Source: Phytophthora hibernalis
Taxonomy: Eukaryota; Oomycota; Peronosporomycetes; Peronosporales; Peronosporaceae
Length of the DNA stretch: 64,000 nt
Direction of reading: 5' to 3'
Assembly (NCBI GenBank): GCA_012656075.1
Contig: JAAKBF010000001.1
Location: 806,001 to 870,000 of the forward strand
The notes beneath the pieces were generated by a model. It searched no databases and was not told the origin of the DNA. It was given only the letters and a program-made list of their open reading frames with translations. The position numbers were made by a program, and so were the translations under genes. Shown here one piece after another: positions 1 to 11,858 of the stretch. Positions within the stretch are counted from its first letter, which is position 1. Every line of letters starts with the position of its first letter.

Positions 1-579
1 GTACGATCGAGGCGGATTGTCCTCTTCTACCAGGGCAGAAACATCGCTGTAGGTTGCGGGCTCCAGAAGACCGTATACCTGCAGTGACTTGCCATTTGAA
101 GCTAAGTATATAGCCACATACTTCAACGTTTTGTACTCTGCCATCCTCAAACGAATGTCTTCGGCGCGCTCGACTTCAAGACGTTCGTCGTTTCTCTCGA
201 TTCCTCTAACGTAGTCTTCCGACATTTCGGTCTTGAACGTTTCCCAAAGGACATGTGCTTGGGGAGGTAGGCAGTACACCAATATGATAACGAAAAGTTG
301 GCGTAGTTGTGATGGCATCTTGACAGCAGCCGCTTCAGTTAGGCAGCTGAATCACTCGGCATCGTCTTCCAGATAACCAAGCGCGAGCGCCGCATCCCGA
401 AACGTAGGGTGTATGGCTTCGCCTACCGTGAGGAGATCGGTGAAAGATTTTGGAGAGCGCCGGTTGCACAGAAGGAGTCGCAGATAGAATCTATCCGGGT
501 CTTGAGGGAAACGTGAATAATGCGACCAAGCGACGCCACGTACTGCTTATACGGCTGCCACCTCTTCTCGTGCCACCTA

Positions 580-1162
580 TGTGAGATATATTGTGAGATA
601 TATGCTGCTGCCAGTGTCCAGATGCAGCTTGCTGCTGCAGTGACCAGACACTGACAACAATCGACAGGACTGCCGACAGATCACAAACGCGATCATTCGC
701 GTGTTGTTGCCACACGCGGCATCCTGGTTCTTGAGGAGCTCCGCCGTGTACGGATACTTGACGAATGTATGCAGAGGACTAACTGCTGGCTGAGAGCGCT
801 TAAGCCGCGCTTCACGAACGACAACGTAGTATAGACATTGGAGTATATTACTTAGCTTTAGTATAGGTTTGCTGTGTACTTGTGTTGAACACAATACACT
901 ATCTGCCGGTGCTTCGGTGGTTCGGCAACGAGGTCTAGCTTACTCGAGAACTTGCAGCCTGCGGCGCAAGCTAGACCTCACCGCGTCGGATCACCGTTGT
1001 CACCTGTCGTGGCATTCTGCCTCGGCAATCACTTGCTTTACGCATTGCCTTTGCATATTCGCTGCTCGCCACTTGCCTACTCTATTGACTACTGTTACTA
1101 CAATGAGGGTTACTCTAATGAGCCAAGGCCAAGACGCCAGCAGCGTGACGCACACCGCGTCA
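580..1162. mobile_element. Probable solo LTR inserted in the Helitron
   Basis: Rep-domain coding ends at about 1180 and Helitron coding resumes at about 570. The intervening ~580 bp starts TGTGAGATATATTG and ends ACCGCGTCA, so it has TG...CA termini. It is flanked by the direct repeat cacctat (574-580 and 1163-1169). This is the form of a solo LTR left after recombination of an LTR retrotransposon. It contains an internal inverted pair gaggtctagctt / aagctagacctc at about 930-979. The exact target-site duplication length (5-7 bp) is ambiguous because the repeat overlaps the terminus. Confidence 0.55.
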
Positions 1163-3559
1163 CACCTATACTTCGTCGGAACATCCTTGTACAGAAGATC
1201 AGCAGTTCCGTCTGGATCGTTCGCACACAGCTTGAAAAATTCCGTCAACATTGTTCTGTTTCCTCGGCGGATCAGATTATGGAGTTGAGCATTAGATTCA
1301 TGGCCACGATAGGTGACCATGTTCATGTCTTCCAGGTGAATGGGAAGATTTACCACAGAGTGCGTCGAACCTTGAGTACGATGCATGAACAGCCGATTGC
1401 AAGCATCCACTGGAGAAATATAGCGTCCCAGTAGGTACTGCTTAATCTCGTCGGCCTCAATGTCTTCTCCATCGATGGTTATTGTAATCATGTCCCCTCC
1501 CTTGTAGACGTACTTGTAGATGTACTTAATCGCTTTGTTCGTAGCACAAACTTCCACGTTGATGTGGCAGTTGTACTTCTGGGAGAGAAACGCGTTGTAC
1601 GGCACGACCCACTGATTAATGGTCGCATTGTCCCAAACTTTCCCTCTGTGGGAAAGCATTCCATCTCGACGACGACGGCGTCTGTACGTAGGGTATTTAC
1701 CCTCAGTCATGACAGTTGCTTCCGCGAGCGCCTTGGGAAATTTCTTAGAGCACTTGCCATTCTTCATACACGGACTGTTAGGATTCTGCTGGCCACATGG
1801 CCCGTGCAGCATACTCGATATCACCGTCTTGTATAGTTCCGGGTACTTCTCTTTATCCGGAAGTTCTGCGGAGACAAATTTGTCGACATCGTCAGCACTT
1901 ACGGGTTTATCCTCTGGCCGCAAAATCAGAAGAATATGGCCGTGGGGACGGCCATGCTTCTGGTACTCCAACACACGAACCCGGCCAGCTTGAATCCCCA
2001 GTATTCATTCGTCTAGGTCCTTACTAAGGGCTTTCAGCTTTTCATTGAACACTCGGCTTACCATGTCGGGTCTGTACGCAGGCTTCTCCCCGGCCGAAGA
2101 TTTTCCTTGATTTCCGGCCAGTTGGGATTACACGTCATGGTGATGAACAGATTTGGAGCTCCCGTTTCCCTTACGATAGCCATAGCGTCCAAGAAGCGCT
2201 GGTACATGTACCGGGGTCCACCTGTGAACTTGGGAGGAATAATATTCTTGCGCCCGATCTCGGCGGCGTCGGGCTCAGCGGAAGCACCATCTGAACTGGT
2301 CTGCCGACGTGTGTCCGACCGAGATTCTATGCGGCTAACTTCGTCGTCGGCAGCCATTCTATGAACTTCGACGGATTCGTTGCACAATGCGTCAGAGAGC
2401 CCTTGGAGTGTCTCTAGTCGATACTGGAGCTGGTTCGATTCGATATAGCGCAATCGTTCCTGCTCGCATTTGGCCCATTGATCAACACAGTACTGCTGCG
2501 TAAGGCGCCCACCACGTAGAATAAGAGAGTAACTGGCGGTTCTATCGTACAGGAGATAGGCCTCAAACTCTCGGAGAGAGATTGTTAACGGTTTTCCATG
2601 ACGGTCGACAGGATTACCCACGCACGGCATACGGAAACAGACAGAAGAGGGTACTGGAGGGGTCGTAGCTGTCACTTGTCTCGAAAATTCGCTTGAATCC
2701 CCCGATGTGTGTGCAGGAGTATATCTCGAGGTTCCGCTGCATTGTGATCTATCACGATGGCTGCAACTTCGGAAGCCGTCGGAGTGTTATGCGTTCCTGG
2801 GTTCGCGTTCCGAGTCACATCAAGGCGAAGCCGCAGGTTGTCGTCGGGTGGAAGAAAATCACGCAAACGCCGCGCCGGGTTGTCCTCAGGCAAAGCCGTA
2901 CCCGCCTCGTGACAGCGCTCATACTCTGATACAGCGGTCGCATATTCAGGTCCAGCATGGCGAACCAAAATATTACGCGCGTTGAGAAACTGTTGCGTGT
3001 AAGGATTGTGCGCGGTCATAATCCTGTCGAGGCCCTCAACAATCGTCTCGTCCAGCCCACTGGTCATCCCCATTCTGCTTTCAACGCTACTCCCCATTTC
3101 TGGGTCGTTAATGTACACTTGTGCAAACATGGACCGCCTATTTGAAGGAGGTAATAACGATCCGATTCGGTGACAAACGGACCCTTGCACACGAAAATTG
3201 TACACGCCACCTCGCGTAACACTTTCATCCACTTGAAGAGAGCGAGATAGCGACGCGCCCATTGATGTAAACGCAAACACGTTGTTGTACACCCGGATAG
3301 ACTGCATGAAGCTCGGGTTACTGAAAAGTGTGAGCAATTCAGATGGGGATCTCCGTGCCATTGGTACGGAAACCAACCCATTCCGACAACAACTGGCTGG
3401 GGTTTCCCGGAAATTTCCAAGCGTTGCAGTGTGGGCAAACCCTCTCGATTTCGCAGCCGTCATCCAAGTATCGTGAAATATAGTGGCGGCCTCCGGGTAC
3501 TGTAGACGTGTCGAAATCTTCGTGGTTTGCCAAGCCCACACGGTACTGGCGAGACCTTT

Positions 3560-4110
3560 TTCGAAACCGTTCAGCCTCCCTTAGTTGCTCGACCTGATCA
3601 ACTGGTAAGTCTCGCCGGTGCGAGGGGTGAGCCTCGGCATCTCGATCTCGAATTTGCTGCCGCTCATCTTCGGCCATTGTTTCTCTCCGATCTCCGTGTG
3701 CCGAAGTATTCTGACTCCTGATTATACGTCGTTCTTCTTCCGGCAATTGGGCTTGTAACACCCGGTGCGCCGCAGTATTTTGAGCTCTACTTATTTGACG
3801 CTCGTCAGCGGTCATCAGACTTCGCTGAGACCTGTGCGCTGCGGCGTTCTCGGCTCTAACATGATCACGGTCCTCATCGGTTAAGCGGTCGCGTTGTGCG
3901 CTGTGGGCGGCAGCGTCCTGATGGCGTTGTTCCCGACGATCCTCGGGCGTCAGGTCGGCCCGTCTTAGGCTCGTAGAAGCGGCATCACGGCCGGAGATAC
4001 ACTGGAGCTGGTCGATCGGAAGACCATTCCGGCGGGTTCTGGCACGTAACGCATCATGTGCTCTGTCGCGACTAAGTTGAGATTCTGATCGGCTAGAACG
4101 TTTGCGTTGT
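3560..4110 (-). repeat. STPR-like 23-residue repeats in Helitron N-terminus
   Basis: Within the Helitron N-terminal reading frame at least five consecutive units of exactly 23 residues can be counted. Each follows the pattern RAxNxAAHRxxRxxLTxEDRxxx; one unit begins RAENAAAHRSQR and the next RAQNTAAHRVLQ. Period and charge pattern match the score-and-three-amino-acid peptide repeat (STPR) known as a DNA-binding repeat in animals. More degenerate units seem to extend upstream. Assignment to STPR is by pattern only. Confidence 0.6.
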
Positions 4111-4616
4111 TTTCTCAGTCGATACAACCGACGCACATGATGTAACTGAGATGAAGTCATGTCCGATCTTGAGATCCTCCCCAGAGGCCGGTGCTGAGAA
4201 TTCACACTCACCGGATTCCGAGCTTTTTCGACACCAATGGCAAACCCAGATATGGCAGAAGGATGAACAACGCCTACAACGGGAGGTTCATTGGCTTGGG
4301 CTGGAAGGGCCGTCAACGGCCGTGTAGCGCCCGCGGAAGGGTTAACCGCAACTGGACGCACAGGCGGAGGCACCCTCGTCCCTGATACGACTTGATTAGA
4401 AGTGATACCGACGGTTTGTAACGCGGATACAACTTCCGCAATTTCTCTTGCCTCGTTTCGAGCTGACGTCTCTCTCTCCTGCTTCCGAAAACGGCTCAAG
4501 GCCGAGCTCAAATTGTTAAGCCGCCTCTTCTTCACTGCTGGAGTCTCGTCGCCTTCCGGGGCCGCATAGGCCTCTCTCACTTGCGTCTCGCTCGTGTACT
4601 TTCGCTTTCTTACCAT

Positions 4617-6313
4617 AGCGTTTATCCGCCTACAAACGACAGAAATATATTAATTCTTACTTAACGGTTTCGGAGTAGGCCAACTTGAGCGTCCTACAAT
4701 TACAATTATTTTGTACGGACGGTATGCATCACGCAACACCCAGTCATCCCAGGCATTCTCTCCGCCCCATCCGCACCTACGTGAACGACCTCATGAGACT
4801 CGATCGAGCAACTGCCGCACCCATGAAAGAACGCGAAACATATTAGACCGACGGCATGCAAGCAATACATCCGCAATATTCATATGTTCTGGTTACAAAT
4901 CACAGCCCAAGCGACAGTAAAACGCCTCATATAGCCAAGCTTCCGAGCCAACCTTTCCTACTTTCCGTCCCTCACCTCCTGCACCCCCTTCGACTCGCCG
5001 TTTTGGACCGCCTCTCAATGCCTTTGGAGAGACGGCAGCGAGTTTTCTTTGGTGCTGAAGCGACAACCCACCACACTTGTCTTGGTCACTACCTTTGGCG
5101 ACCACGAGTGAGTGTCAGCTTAATGTCACTACGCTTATTCAGCTCAGGCAATTAACCGTTTTATTGGTTGTAAAGGGGTAAGGGGTCAGTTGTTGGGGTA
5201 TTTTTTCTTTTTCCCTATCTTTTTACATGTATGGTTGGAACTTCCACTGACATCATAAGCATTGAAGGATCGCAAGTGCCGTAATTCATAGCCTAAATAA
5301 AGAAATTGCAGCCGATATTGCTTGCAATTGACCAAATCTAGTACGAATCACGTCCTTGTAGGTGATGCAATCACTTAAACCGAGTAGCACTGAGCCGCCC
5401 AAATTGGATTGTTAATATGCGGTAAGCGGTTCCAACTGCAAATCAAAAGGTAAGCCATAAGCCCTCAAGTCACCGTTCAAAGTGACTCGGCCCGGGTTAT
5501 GTACCCGTGCCTGGAGACTGGCCGCATACACCCTGCCGCGGACACTGATGCAACTTTGGATGTTTCTATCCAAAGTGCCCGGTCCCATGCACAGACCACT
5601 GGTCCGGGGTGAGGCGGGCGGCCCGACCAAGTCGGCTTTTATCGCCACATGGATCCGCCTCACTACCCCGGGTTGGTATGAGACTTCCCATGCCGCTGGC
5701 GGGCGGACATGGGCGCCTCAGGGTCGCGGCTCCGAAGAGCAAAAGTTGCGGCAGAGTTATTTCTTAGTACGGCGGCGGGGACAGCTGCAGCCTTTCTTAT
5801 CCTAGAAGCGTAGTTTAATACACTTTCAAAGGAAAGTAACGGAAATAGTGCATAAAATCCACAGTACTATAGTACTTTCATACCCAATAATTAAATCAGA
5901 TTCAAATAGTAAAAAAATAATGTTGTGGCTTCAGAGCGACTGTCCGGCGTCTATGCGGCCACTGGGTTGTCTCGACTACATGGCCGTGGCACGGGTATGT
6001 CAACAACCCAGAGCCTCCCAAATAAGCGTCGCTAGGACCCCTAAATAGGCACCAGTCTACCCCTTATTCAATGCCAATATAACTCGAACTGCCCTGAAGG
6101 TACCAGTTATCCCAACAGGCGGAACTCCCGAAACCGTAAAGTGGTTTATTAAATACATTTACACCTATACGTACGCTGGTAGATTCCTCTGCAGCTGTCG
6201 CGTGCTCCTTGGTCCTGTAGACGCCGCGCCGTCCGCTCGCTTCCTTGCTCCGCCGTCGGTCGAGTGTCGATTTGTGGATGCGGGAAGCGAGGTCACAATT
6301 AAGTACGATCCGT
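4617..6313. other. No recognisable gene
   Basis: Upstream flank of the Helitron. It holds a GC-rich block at about 5450-5810 surrounded by AT-rich sequence. Open frames here are short, overlap on both strands and show no family motif. The 5' terminus of the Helitron probably lies somewhere in this stretch but I could not place it. Confidence 0.5.
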
Positions 6314-6529
6314 TTAGGTCCGATTTTAAACCGTGATAGTTGGCTATTTTTGTAATATCCGGAAACATGTTGTCAGTCAGAATGATAAGTCCAGTCGATA
6401 AGATAGTTGAGCTTTGTATGGGAAAGCACCTCCAGTACATATGCAATACGGTAGGAAAAGGCTGGCCGAGGGGAACCGGACGGACAGACAGACGGACGGA
6501 CGGACAGACAGGATTCTAGGTTAAGAGAG
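6314..6529 (+). repeat. Dispersed repeat, copy A
   Basis: Diverged copy of the segment at 8262-8474. Shared landmarks in order: GTCCGATTnTAAACCG, ATTTTTGTAATnTCC, a GTATGGGAAA box, ATATGCAA, then a GGACGGACAGACAGGATTCTA tail. No protein is encoded consistently in both copies, so this is probably a non-coding end of a mobile element. Confidence 0.6.
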
Positions 6530-7009
6530 GGAGAACTAGCTCTCTGGGCGCCCGCTACGCGGACGCTGTAGGCATGGTTTGTTGGAGTGGTAGGGTGGCG
6601 CCTGCGGCGAGTGTTTTTGGTGCATTTACGTGTTAAAAATATTGAATAGTTAAAAAGATTTAGTGTAGGCTGGGCGGTACCTGTACACAGAGTAGCGTAC
6701 TTTAATATGTACAAATCTAGTCGAAGATTTAGCTATACCTTAGCAACGCAAGTACCTAGACGCAATTACTCACTAAAACAAAACACCCGTGCTATTATAC
6801 GCGGTATCTTTCACCTCAGGGTTTCACTTTTGGTGCATCTAGCACCAGTACATGGTACTTAGTTACTGTAAAGTGCGCGACCGCAAGAGTGAGTCTATAG
6901 TACTGTCGCACTGCTGATTAATGTTCGTGCAGCTTGAGGGCGCATCAGCGTATACTCATTGATCACAACGGTCTCGTCACAGCTAAGCAGTGGAAGCTAA
7001 TAATGCATA

Positions 7010-7860
7010 GCGCTCGACTGTGCATAGCGTGCTAGTGTATACTGTGAAGCGTGTCAGTCTGTAATGTATAGCATGTCAGCCTGTAATGTATAGTGTGTCA
7101 GTGTATTGTGTGCCAGTGTATAGTGTACATCGTGTCAGCCTGTAATTTATAGCGTTCCATTCAGCGCGCCAGTGTATAGTTTATAGTGTGTGGTGAGCAG
7201 CGCACACCTGTATAGTGTATAGCGTGCCAGTGTAACAGCGCGCCAGTGTATAGTGTATAGCGTGCTGGTGGACAGCGCGCCAGTGTTATGTATATAGCGT
7301 GCCAGTACAACGTATAGTGTATAATACGTAGCGTGTGAGTGCATAGTGTTTGGCGTGTCAGTATATAGGTAATGGAGTAATACCAGCGTATAGCGCCCAT
7401 CTGCGTATGATGCTTATAATGTGTAGTGTATAGTGTATCGTGTTCCAGTGTATATTGTATAGCGTCCCAGCGTATCAGTATAGTATGTAGCGTGCCAGGG
7501 TATCAGCGTCCAGCGTATAGTATATTGCGTATAGCGTGCACATGTAAAACGTTCCCATGTATAGCGTGCCAGGGTATAGTGTATAGCGGTATAATGTATA
7601 GAGTCCCAGTGTATAGTGTATAGCGATATAATGTATAGAGGTCCAGTGTATAGTGTGGGATACCAGTGTTTTAACACGTTAAAATGCCCAACGCGATACG
7701 CAATACGTAAGTGCACGCTAAACAGGACTCTGTGGTATAGATTACGCATCATACAACATAAATTATACACTATAGATCGTGGCACAACCGTATGCAGTGT
7801 ATAGTATGGTATATAGTATGGTACAGTGTGTTGCGCATAACCCTATGTAGTGTATAGTAT
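7010..7860. repeat. Degenerate GTATAG/GCCAGT satellite
   Basis: About 850 bp of irregular tandem repeats built from the words agtgtatagt, gtatagcgt and gccagtgt, with unit lengths of roughly 15-30 bp. Open frames across it on either strand are only the repeat translated (runs of Tyr, Thr, His, Leu) and should not be called genes. Confidence 0.8.
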
Positions 7861-8261
7861 ACGGCGGAGTTACAAAAAAATTGAAGCATACCGCAACGAC
7901 CGCTGGGACATCGAAAAAGCCAATATGGTTCAAAAGCGCGTGTAGAGCGCACTGTATACGAAGTGCATATAGTATATTATAAAACATGCACAGTGCCCGC
8001 TGTGGTCTTGCTTGCCTTTGAAAATGACCCTGGAAGGATATTCCAAAAGCAGTTCCTACTGCACCCGATTTGCAGTCTGGACGCCAGGTTTTGGTTTGTT
8101 TTTGTAAATTGTATCAGCAGAGCGGGGTCCACCGCGCGGTTATTGACCAATCGGTTTTGTTTCGTGCTCCTACAGAAATGACTGCCTTTCAGCCAATGGG
8201 AGGAGCGGATAGGGTCATGATCGTGCTACCGATCGCAGTCCGTGCGACAGTTGTTCGCAGT

Positions 8262-8474
8262 TAAGTCCGATTCTAAACCGTCACGCTCGGTCATTTTTGT
8301 AATTTCCTGAAACCTTTGGGCAGTCAAAAAGAGAGTGCCAGTCCGTACAAAAGGAGAACGTAGTATGGGAAAAGCCTCCTATAAATATGCAAAAAGACAG
8401 TAAAAGGCAGGTAGATGGGCAGTGGCAGGACGGACACACAGACGGACGGACAGACAGGATTCTAAGTTACTAGA
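8262..8474 (+). repeat. Dispersed repeat, copy B
   Basis: Second copy of the repeat at 6314-6529, same orientation, with the same ordered landmarks and the same GACGGACAGACAGGATTCTA tail. The two copies lie either side of the satellite at about 7010-7860, so they may mark the ends of one element or be two independent insertions. Confidence 0.6.
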
Positions 8475-9056
8475 GGGTTGATACGTACAATCGTTGTGGA
8501 CACCAAGGCTGACGTCGACAGCCAGCCGAGGCTTGCAAAAGAGTATAATTGAAATGGGTATGCATCAATATTTGGGACGATTGGCGTCTCATTTCACACG
8601 GCAAATGTTGCGATAGCGTCAAGCTTTTGGCTCGGCTATCCAAACATTTATCCGGCCGCGTTTCCCTCGATGACTTCGCTTTTAGAATTCCGCCAATCCG
8701 CGGCAAGTATTGCTGAATAAACGAATGCGATTGGCTGATCTTATTGAAGATGGATGAGGCGTCTAGCCCTTGGCGAGAATCGGGTGCGGCCAAATCAAAC
8801 GCCATTTCCAAATTTGCCGGCTTCAACTCACTACGCTACACCTCTCGTCTCAGCGCTCATTGCCCAACTCAACACCCGGTACTGCAATAGCTGAAATCGT
8901 CGAATTCAGTCTGAATGTCGTGCTGCCGCCCCTCCCACCCTACACGATTCGTCGTAGACCTGCCGGACATTTGATTATGCCCCTGGTTATCCTGTCCCTG
9001 GTTACCCGACTAGAAGGCGGCATGCTCGTGTTTCTGGCCAGTATTTTCAAGAAGGC
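8475..9056. other. No recognisable gene
   Basis: A minus-strand open frame of 118 codons (8826-8470) covers part of this stretch. It has no recognisable motif and its end lies in the tail of the dispersed repeat, so I do not call it a gene. Nothing else was seen. Confidence 0.4.
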
Positions 9057-9800
9057 GTGTTCAGATCCAACCTACTGCCGGCCGCTGTGACCCTGCTCGA
9101 CGTGCTACCGGCCCGTTCTGCAGCCCGTTCGTGTGCTGCTCGCCCATGTTCTACTCGTCAGCGTGCTGCCGGTCGATATGCTGCTAGTCGGTATGCTCGG
9201 CGCCTTCGGTGTGTTGCCCATCGGCCTACTGCTAATCGGTTACCACTCGTCGCATTATGCTCGACGCCTCCGGTGTGTTGCCAGTCCGCGTCTGCTAATC
9301 GGCGTACTACTCGTGGCAGAGCTCGACGCCACCTGTGTGGTGTGAACCTAGTAGCAGAGTCAATCCCGGCGGTGTGCTACCGGTCGGTGCGCTACTACTA
9401 GTCGGTACGCTCGACGCCTCCGGTGTGTTGCCGGTCCGCGTGCTGCTAATCGGCGTACTAGGTGGAGCTCGACGCCACCTGTGTGCTGCGAGTCGGTGTG
9501 AACCTTGTCGCAGAGGTCAATCCCGGCGGTGGGCTGTGCTATTACAAGTCGGTATGCTCACCCGCTACGACTGGGCTCAGATTGGACGCCACCTGTGTGC
9601 TGCAAGTTGGTGTGAACCTAGTCGCAGAGGTCAATCTCGCTGGTGTGCTACTGGTCGGTGCGCTATTACTAGTCGGTAAGCTCGACGCCTCCGTTGTGTT
9701 GCTGGTCGGCGTACTGCTTGTCAGCTACGACTGGTTGCTATGCTTGACGCAGTTGGCGTGCGGCTATTTGATGTGCTGCTGATCGGTTACCACTGGTATG
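9057..9800. repeat. GC-rich minisatellite-like block
   Basis: Irregular tandem block made of recurring phrases: ctcgacgcc(t/a)cc, gtgtgttgcc, gctactactagtcggt and gcagaggtcaatc. The longest shared phrase recurs near 9319, 9465 and 9573, so spacing is uneven (146 then about 110 bp). Plus-strand frames through it give Leu/Val-rich strings that are a product of the repeat, not a membrane protein. Confidence 0.65.
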
Positions 9801-11405
9801 TGAGACTGCCGGTCAGTGTGCAGTTAATCGGCTAATACTGGTTGCAGAAATCGACACCGCCGATGCGCTGCCCGATCGTGTTCTTCTGGGCAGCGTGTTG
9901 ATGATCGCCGCTGATGTTCGGTTCGTCGGTGAGATCGGCGGCAGTGTGCTCTATATCGAGTCGCTCCAAACAGCGCGTGTGCAATTGAACATCTATAGCG
10001 CAAAAGACCCGCGCCAGCGGTACATGCAACGTTCATTTCTTCAACTGAAAACTCAACTACACTTCATAACAAAAATCTAATCGAAATGAATTTCAATTGA
10101 GCGAGCAGCTGGAGCTTGGGGGCTCCGGCTTTTGTCATAGGCCACGTCAAATTTGATGGGGTGTATGTAACGACACAGTCGATATAACCTTTCGGTCAGT
10201 GGCCGATGTCGATTTTGTGATTTAGTTTGCTGGTATTGTAGGGCTTAGTCTGTAGTAATCTATTCCCATGCGTTCAATGTCATATACCGGTACATCCACA
10301 TCATCATTTTCATTGGAACATCCAACACCAGCAAATATTGCCTTGAATCATCTGCACCTTGGCCATCTCGAGCTCGACCACAGCCACGATCTTCATCTTT
10401 TCACGAACATCGTCTGAATCATACGAAACGTCCAAAGATTAGAATCAATCAAATAGTCTGAAGCGTCCGCGTTCGGATACAGTGCAGGATCTGCACCTGC
10501 TCCTCCACGAGTATGGAGACTGGCAACGTCGCGCTCGTCAACACCACCGCGAACAACAGCATCATGAGCAGGAGCCCCGACAAACCGAGCATCGTCGGCA
10601 TCGCCAGAATCATTGGCGTTAGAATGCGTTGAAGATCCAGCCCCAGCACTAGAAGGAAGCCCAGAACTGCGGCCACCGTTATCGCGAGCAACAGCAGCAC
10701 GTGCAAACGACTATTAGATGCACAACACCGACCGTATATCCACCGTCGTCCTTCTCCGTAATATGAGTGTCATGTAGTTGGGTTTGTGTAGTTCTCAAAT
10801 GTATGGTATGGTAGCTGTTGTGTATTTGCTTCTTTGGCGAAAGTGGGGGCCCACTCAAAATAATGCTTCGATATGTTCGTCGAGCACAACTGACCGACCT
10901 CCGGAAGGTCAGTACGCAAGATAGAGTGTGTCATGCCAAGCACTTCAAACTAATCAGATTGTGAGTTCATATAAGCCACGGACTATACTAAATTAACTCG
11001 ACGAAGTTAGACCGTATCGAGCGTTCCTTCCGTCTCTCAGGAAACAAGCAAATGTGAATCTGAACCCGAATGGCCCAAGCGGCGCGAGTCTCGTGGTGAA
11101 GAAATGATTTTAAGAGTCACGAGCGTTTCATGTCAGCTGACTTCAAGTTGCAGTTCATGTTTTGCACGTAATATATCCGTAATATTCATTACTTTACTCA
11201 GGTTTCAATCTGTTTTTAGAGGTATCGATGGAAGGAGCCTTACATTACACCTAGCCCCTCGCGCGTCATTAGATAAAACAAAAGTAGGTGGGATTAAGCG
11301 ACCCTTCACGCCAAAGGTAGCAAAATGCCCCCTTCGACGGGGTGCAAACTCACCTTGTATTGAAAAAGCCTTGGATGGGGGCATAAAGCACCGCGCAAGG
11401 GTTAA
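9801..11405. other. No recognisable gene
   Basis: Unique-looking sequence without a supportable gene. A hydrophobic minus-strand frame of 85 codons (10706-10449) is present but has no family match or homologous support. The segment ends where the left arm of the large inverted duplication begins. Confidence 0.4.
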
Positions 11406-11582
11406 TACTTAAAGTACTCTACTGGTAGTTGTACATGTAATTTGTGATGGCCATCTTCTTGCTCAAAGTTCTGACGGGTTATCTGGATAGACTATGCCAC
11501 CTTTTACCGCGTCTTGCAGGATTCCAGTACTCCGCCATAAGCGTAACCGCATGCAAGTTTTTTATTTTTCACATCCCGTCAA

Positions 11583-11858
11583 CTAAAATATCATAGCAAA
11601 TTCCTTCTCGGTCTCGTTCGCGACGATTTTAGCCACCTGCTTCGCAATGGCGGTGGTCACGGAGTACTTTTTCTTAATAGCCCTGCGAAGACTGGAACGT
11701 AACTTGACGAACCCCTCATCCCTATGTTGTTTGGCTCCAGCCTCATCCAATACCTCCTTCGCCTGCTTCGCCGGTAACTCATCGAACACCTTCTGATTCA
11801 CGAATCTGGCGATGTCCGTCGGCGCAACCTGGCCGGGTGCGTACGCAACCCCTGACAA
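11583..11858 (-). pseudogene. Second, truncated CRN-NTPase N-terminal module (left arm)
   Basis: Encodes FVNQKVFDELPAKQ, EVLDEAGAKQHRDEGF and VAKIVANETEKEF, a diverged version of the N-terminal module of the gene just upstream (FVNQEVFDQL, EEVLDEDDAKRHRGEGF, VAKSVANKTKEKF). It follows the end of the first gene head-to-tail and stops before any Walker A. It therefore looks like the 5' stub of a tandem paralogue cut off near the arm edge. The same stub is present in the right arm. Confidence 0.7.

Larger units (their letters stand above)
1..4616 (-). mobile_element. Helitron RepHel transposase, decayed, continues past window start
   Basis: Rolling-circle transposase read on the minus strand from the ATG at 4616. 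In order: charged 23-residue repeats (about 4100-3560), a CPHC zinc-finger-like motif near 3440, the Rep domain with motif FITMTCNPNW (about 2125-2155), the HUH pair in PHGH (1944-1936), and the catalytic tyrosine motif YIYKYVYKG (about 1510-1525). The start of the helicase region (block LRQLF, then VLWETFKTEMSED) lies at 320-1. Frame changes occur near 3395, 2675 and 2095, and in-frame TGA codons at 2005-2007 and 352-354; the reading also changes frame near 510. The helicase runs off the window. An insertion at about 580-1162 separates Rep from helicase. Family knowledge: HUH nick and strand transfer plus Pif1-like unwinding. Inactive as it stands. The Helitron ends (5' TC, 3' CTRR hairpin) were not located. 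Confidence 0.9.

Noticed and set aside
5482..5805. GC-rich 107-codon frame
   Set aside because: Overlapping open frames on the other strand, no motif, embedded in repeat-like sequence.
7010..7860. Regular repeats that might suggest a CRISPR-like array
   Set aside because: Units vary in length and sequence, with no fixed repeat plus unique spacers; this is a eukaryotic satellite.
8470..8826. 118-codon frame on the minus strand
   Set aside because: Ends within the dispersed repeat tail and shows no motif.
9057..9782. Leu/Val-rich plus-strand frames that could be read as membrane proteins
   Set aside because: They are the tandem repeat translated in several frames at once.
10449..10706. Hydrophobic 85-codon frame on the minus strand resembling a small membrane protein
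   Set aside because: No homologue recognised, no splice or start context, and it lies beside a repeat block; composition alone is not enough.
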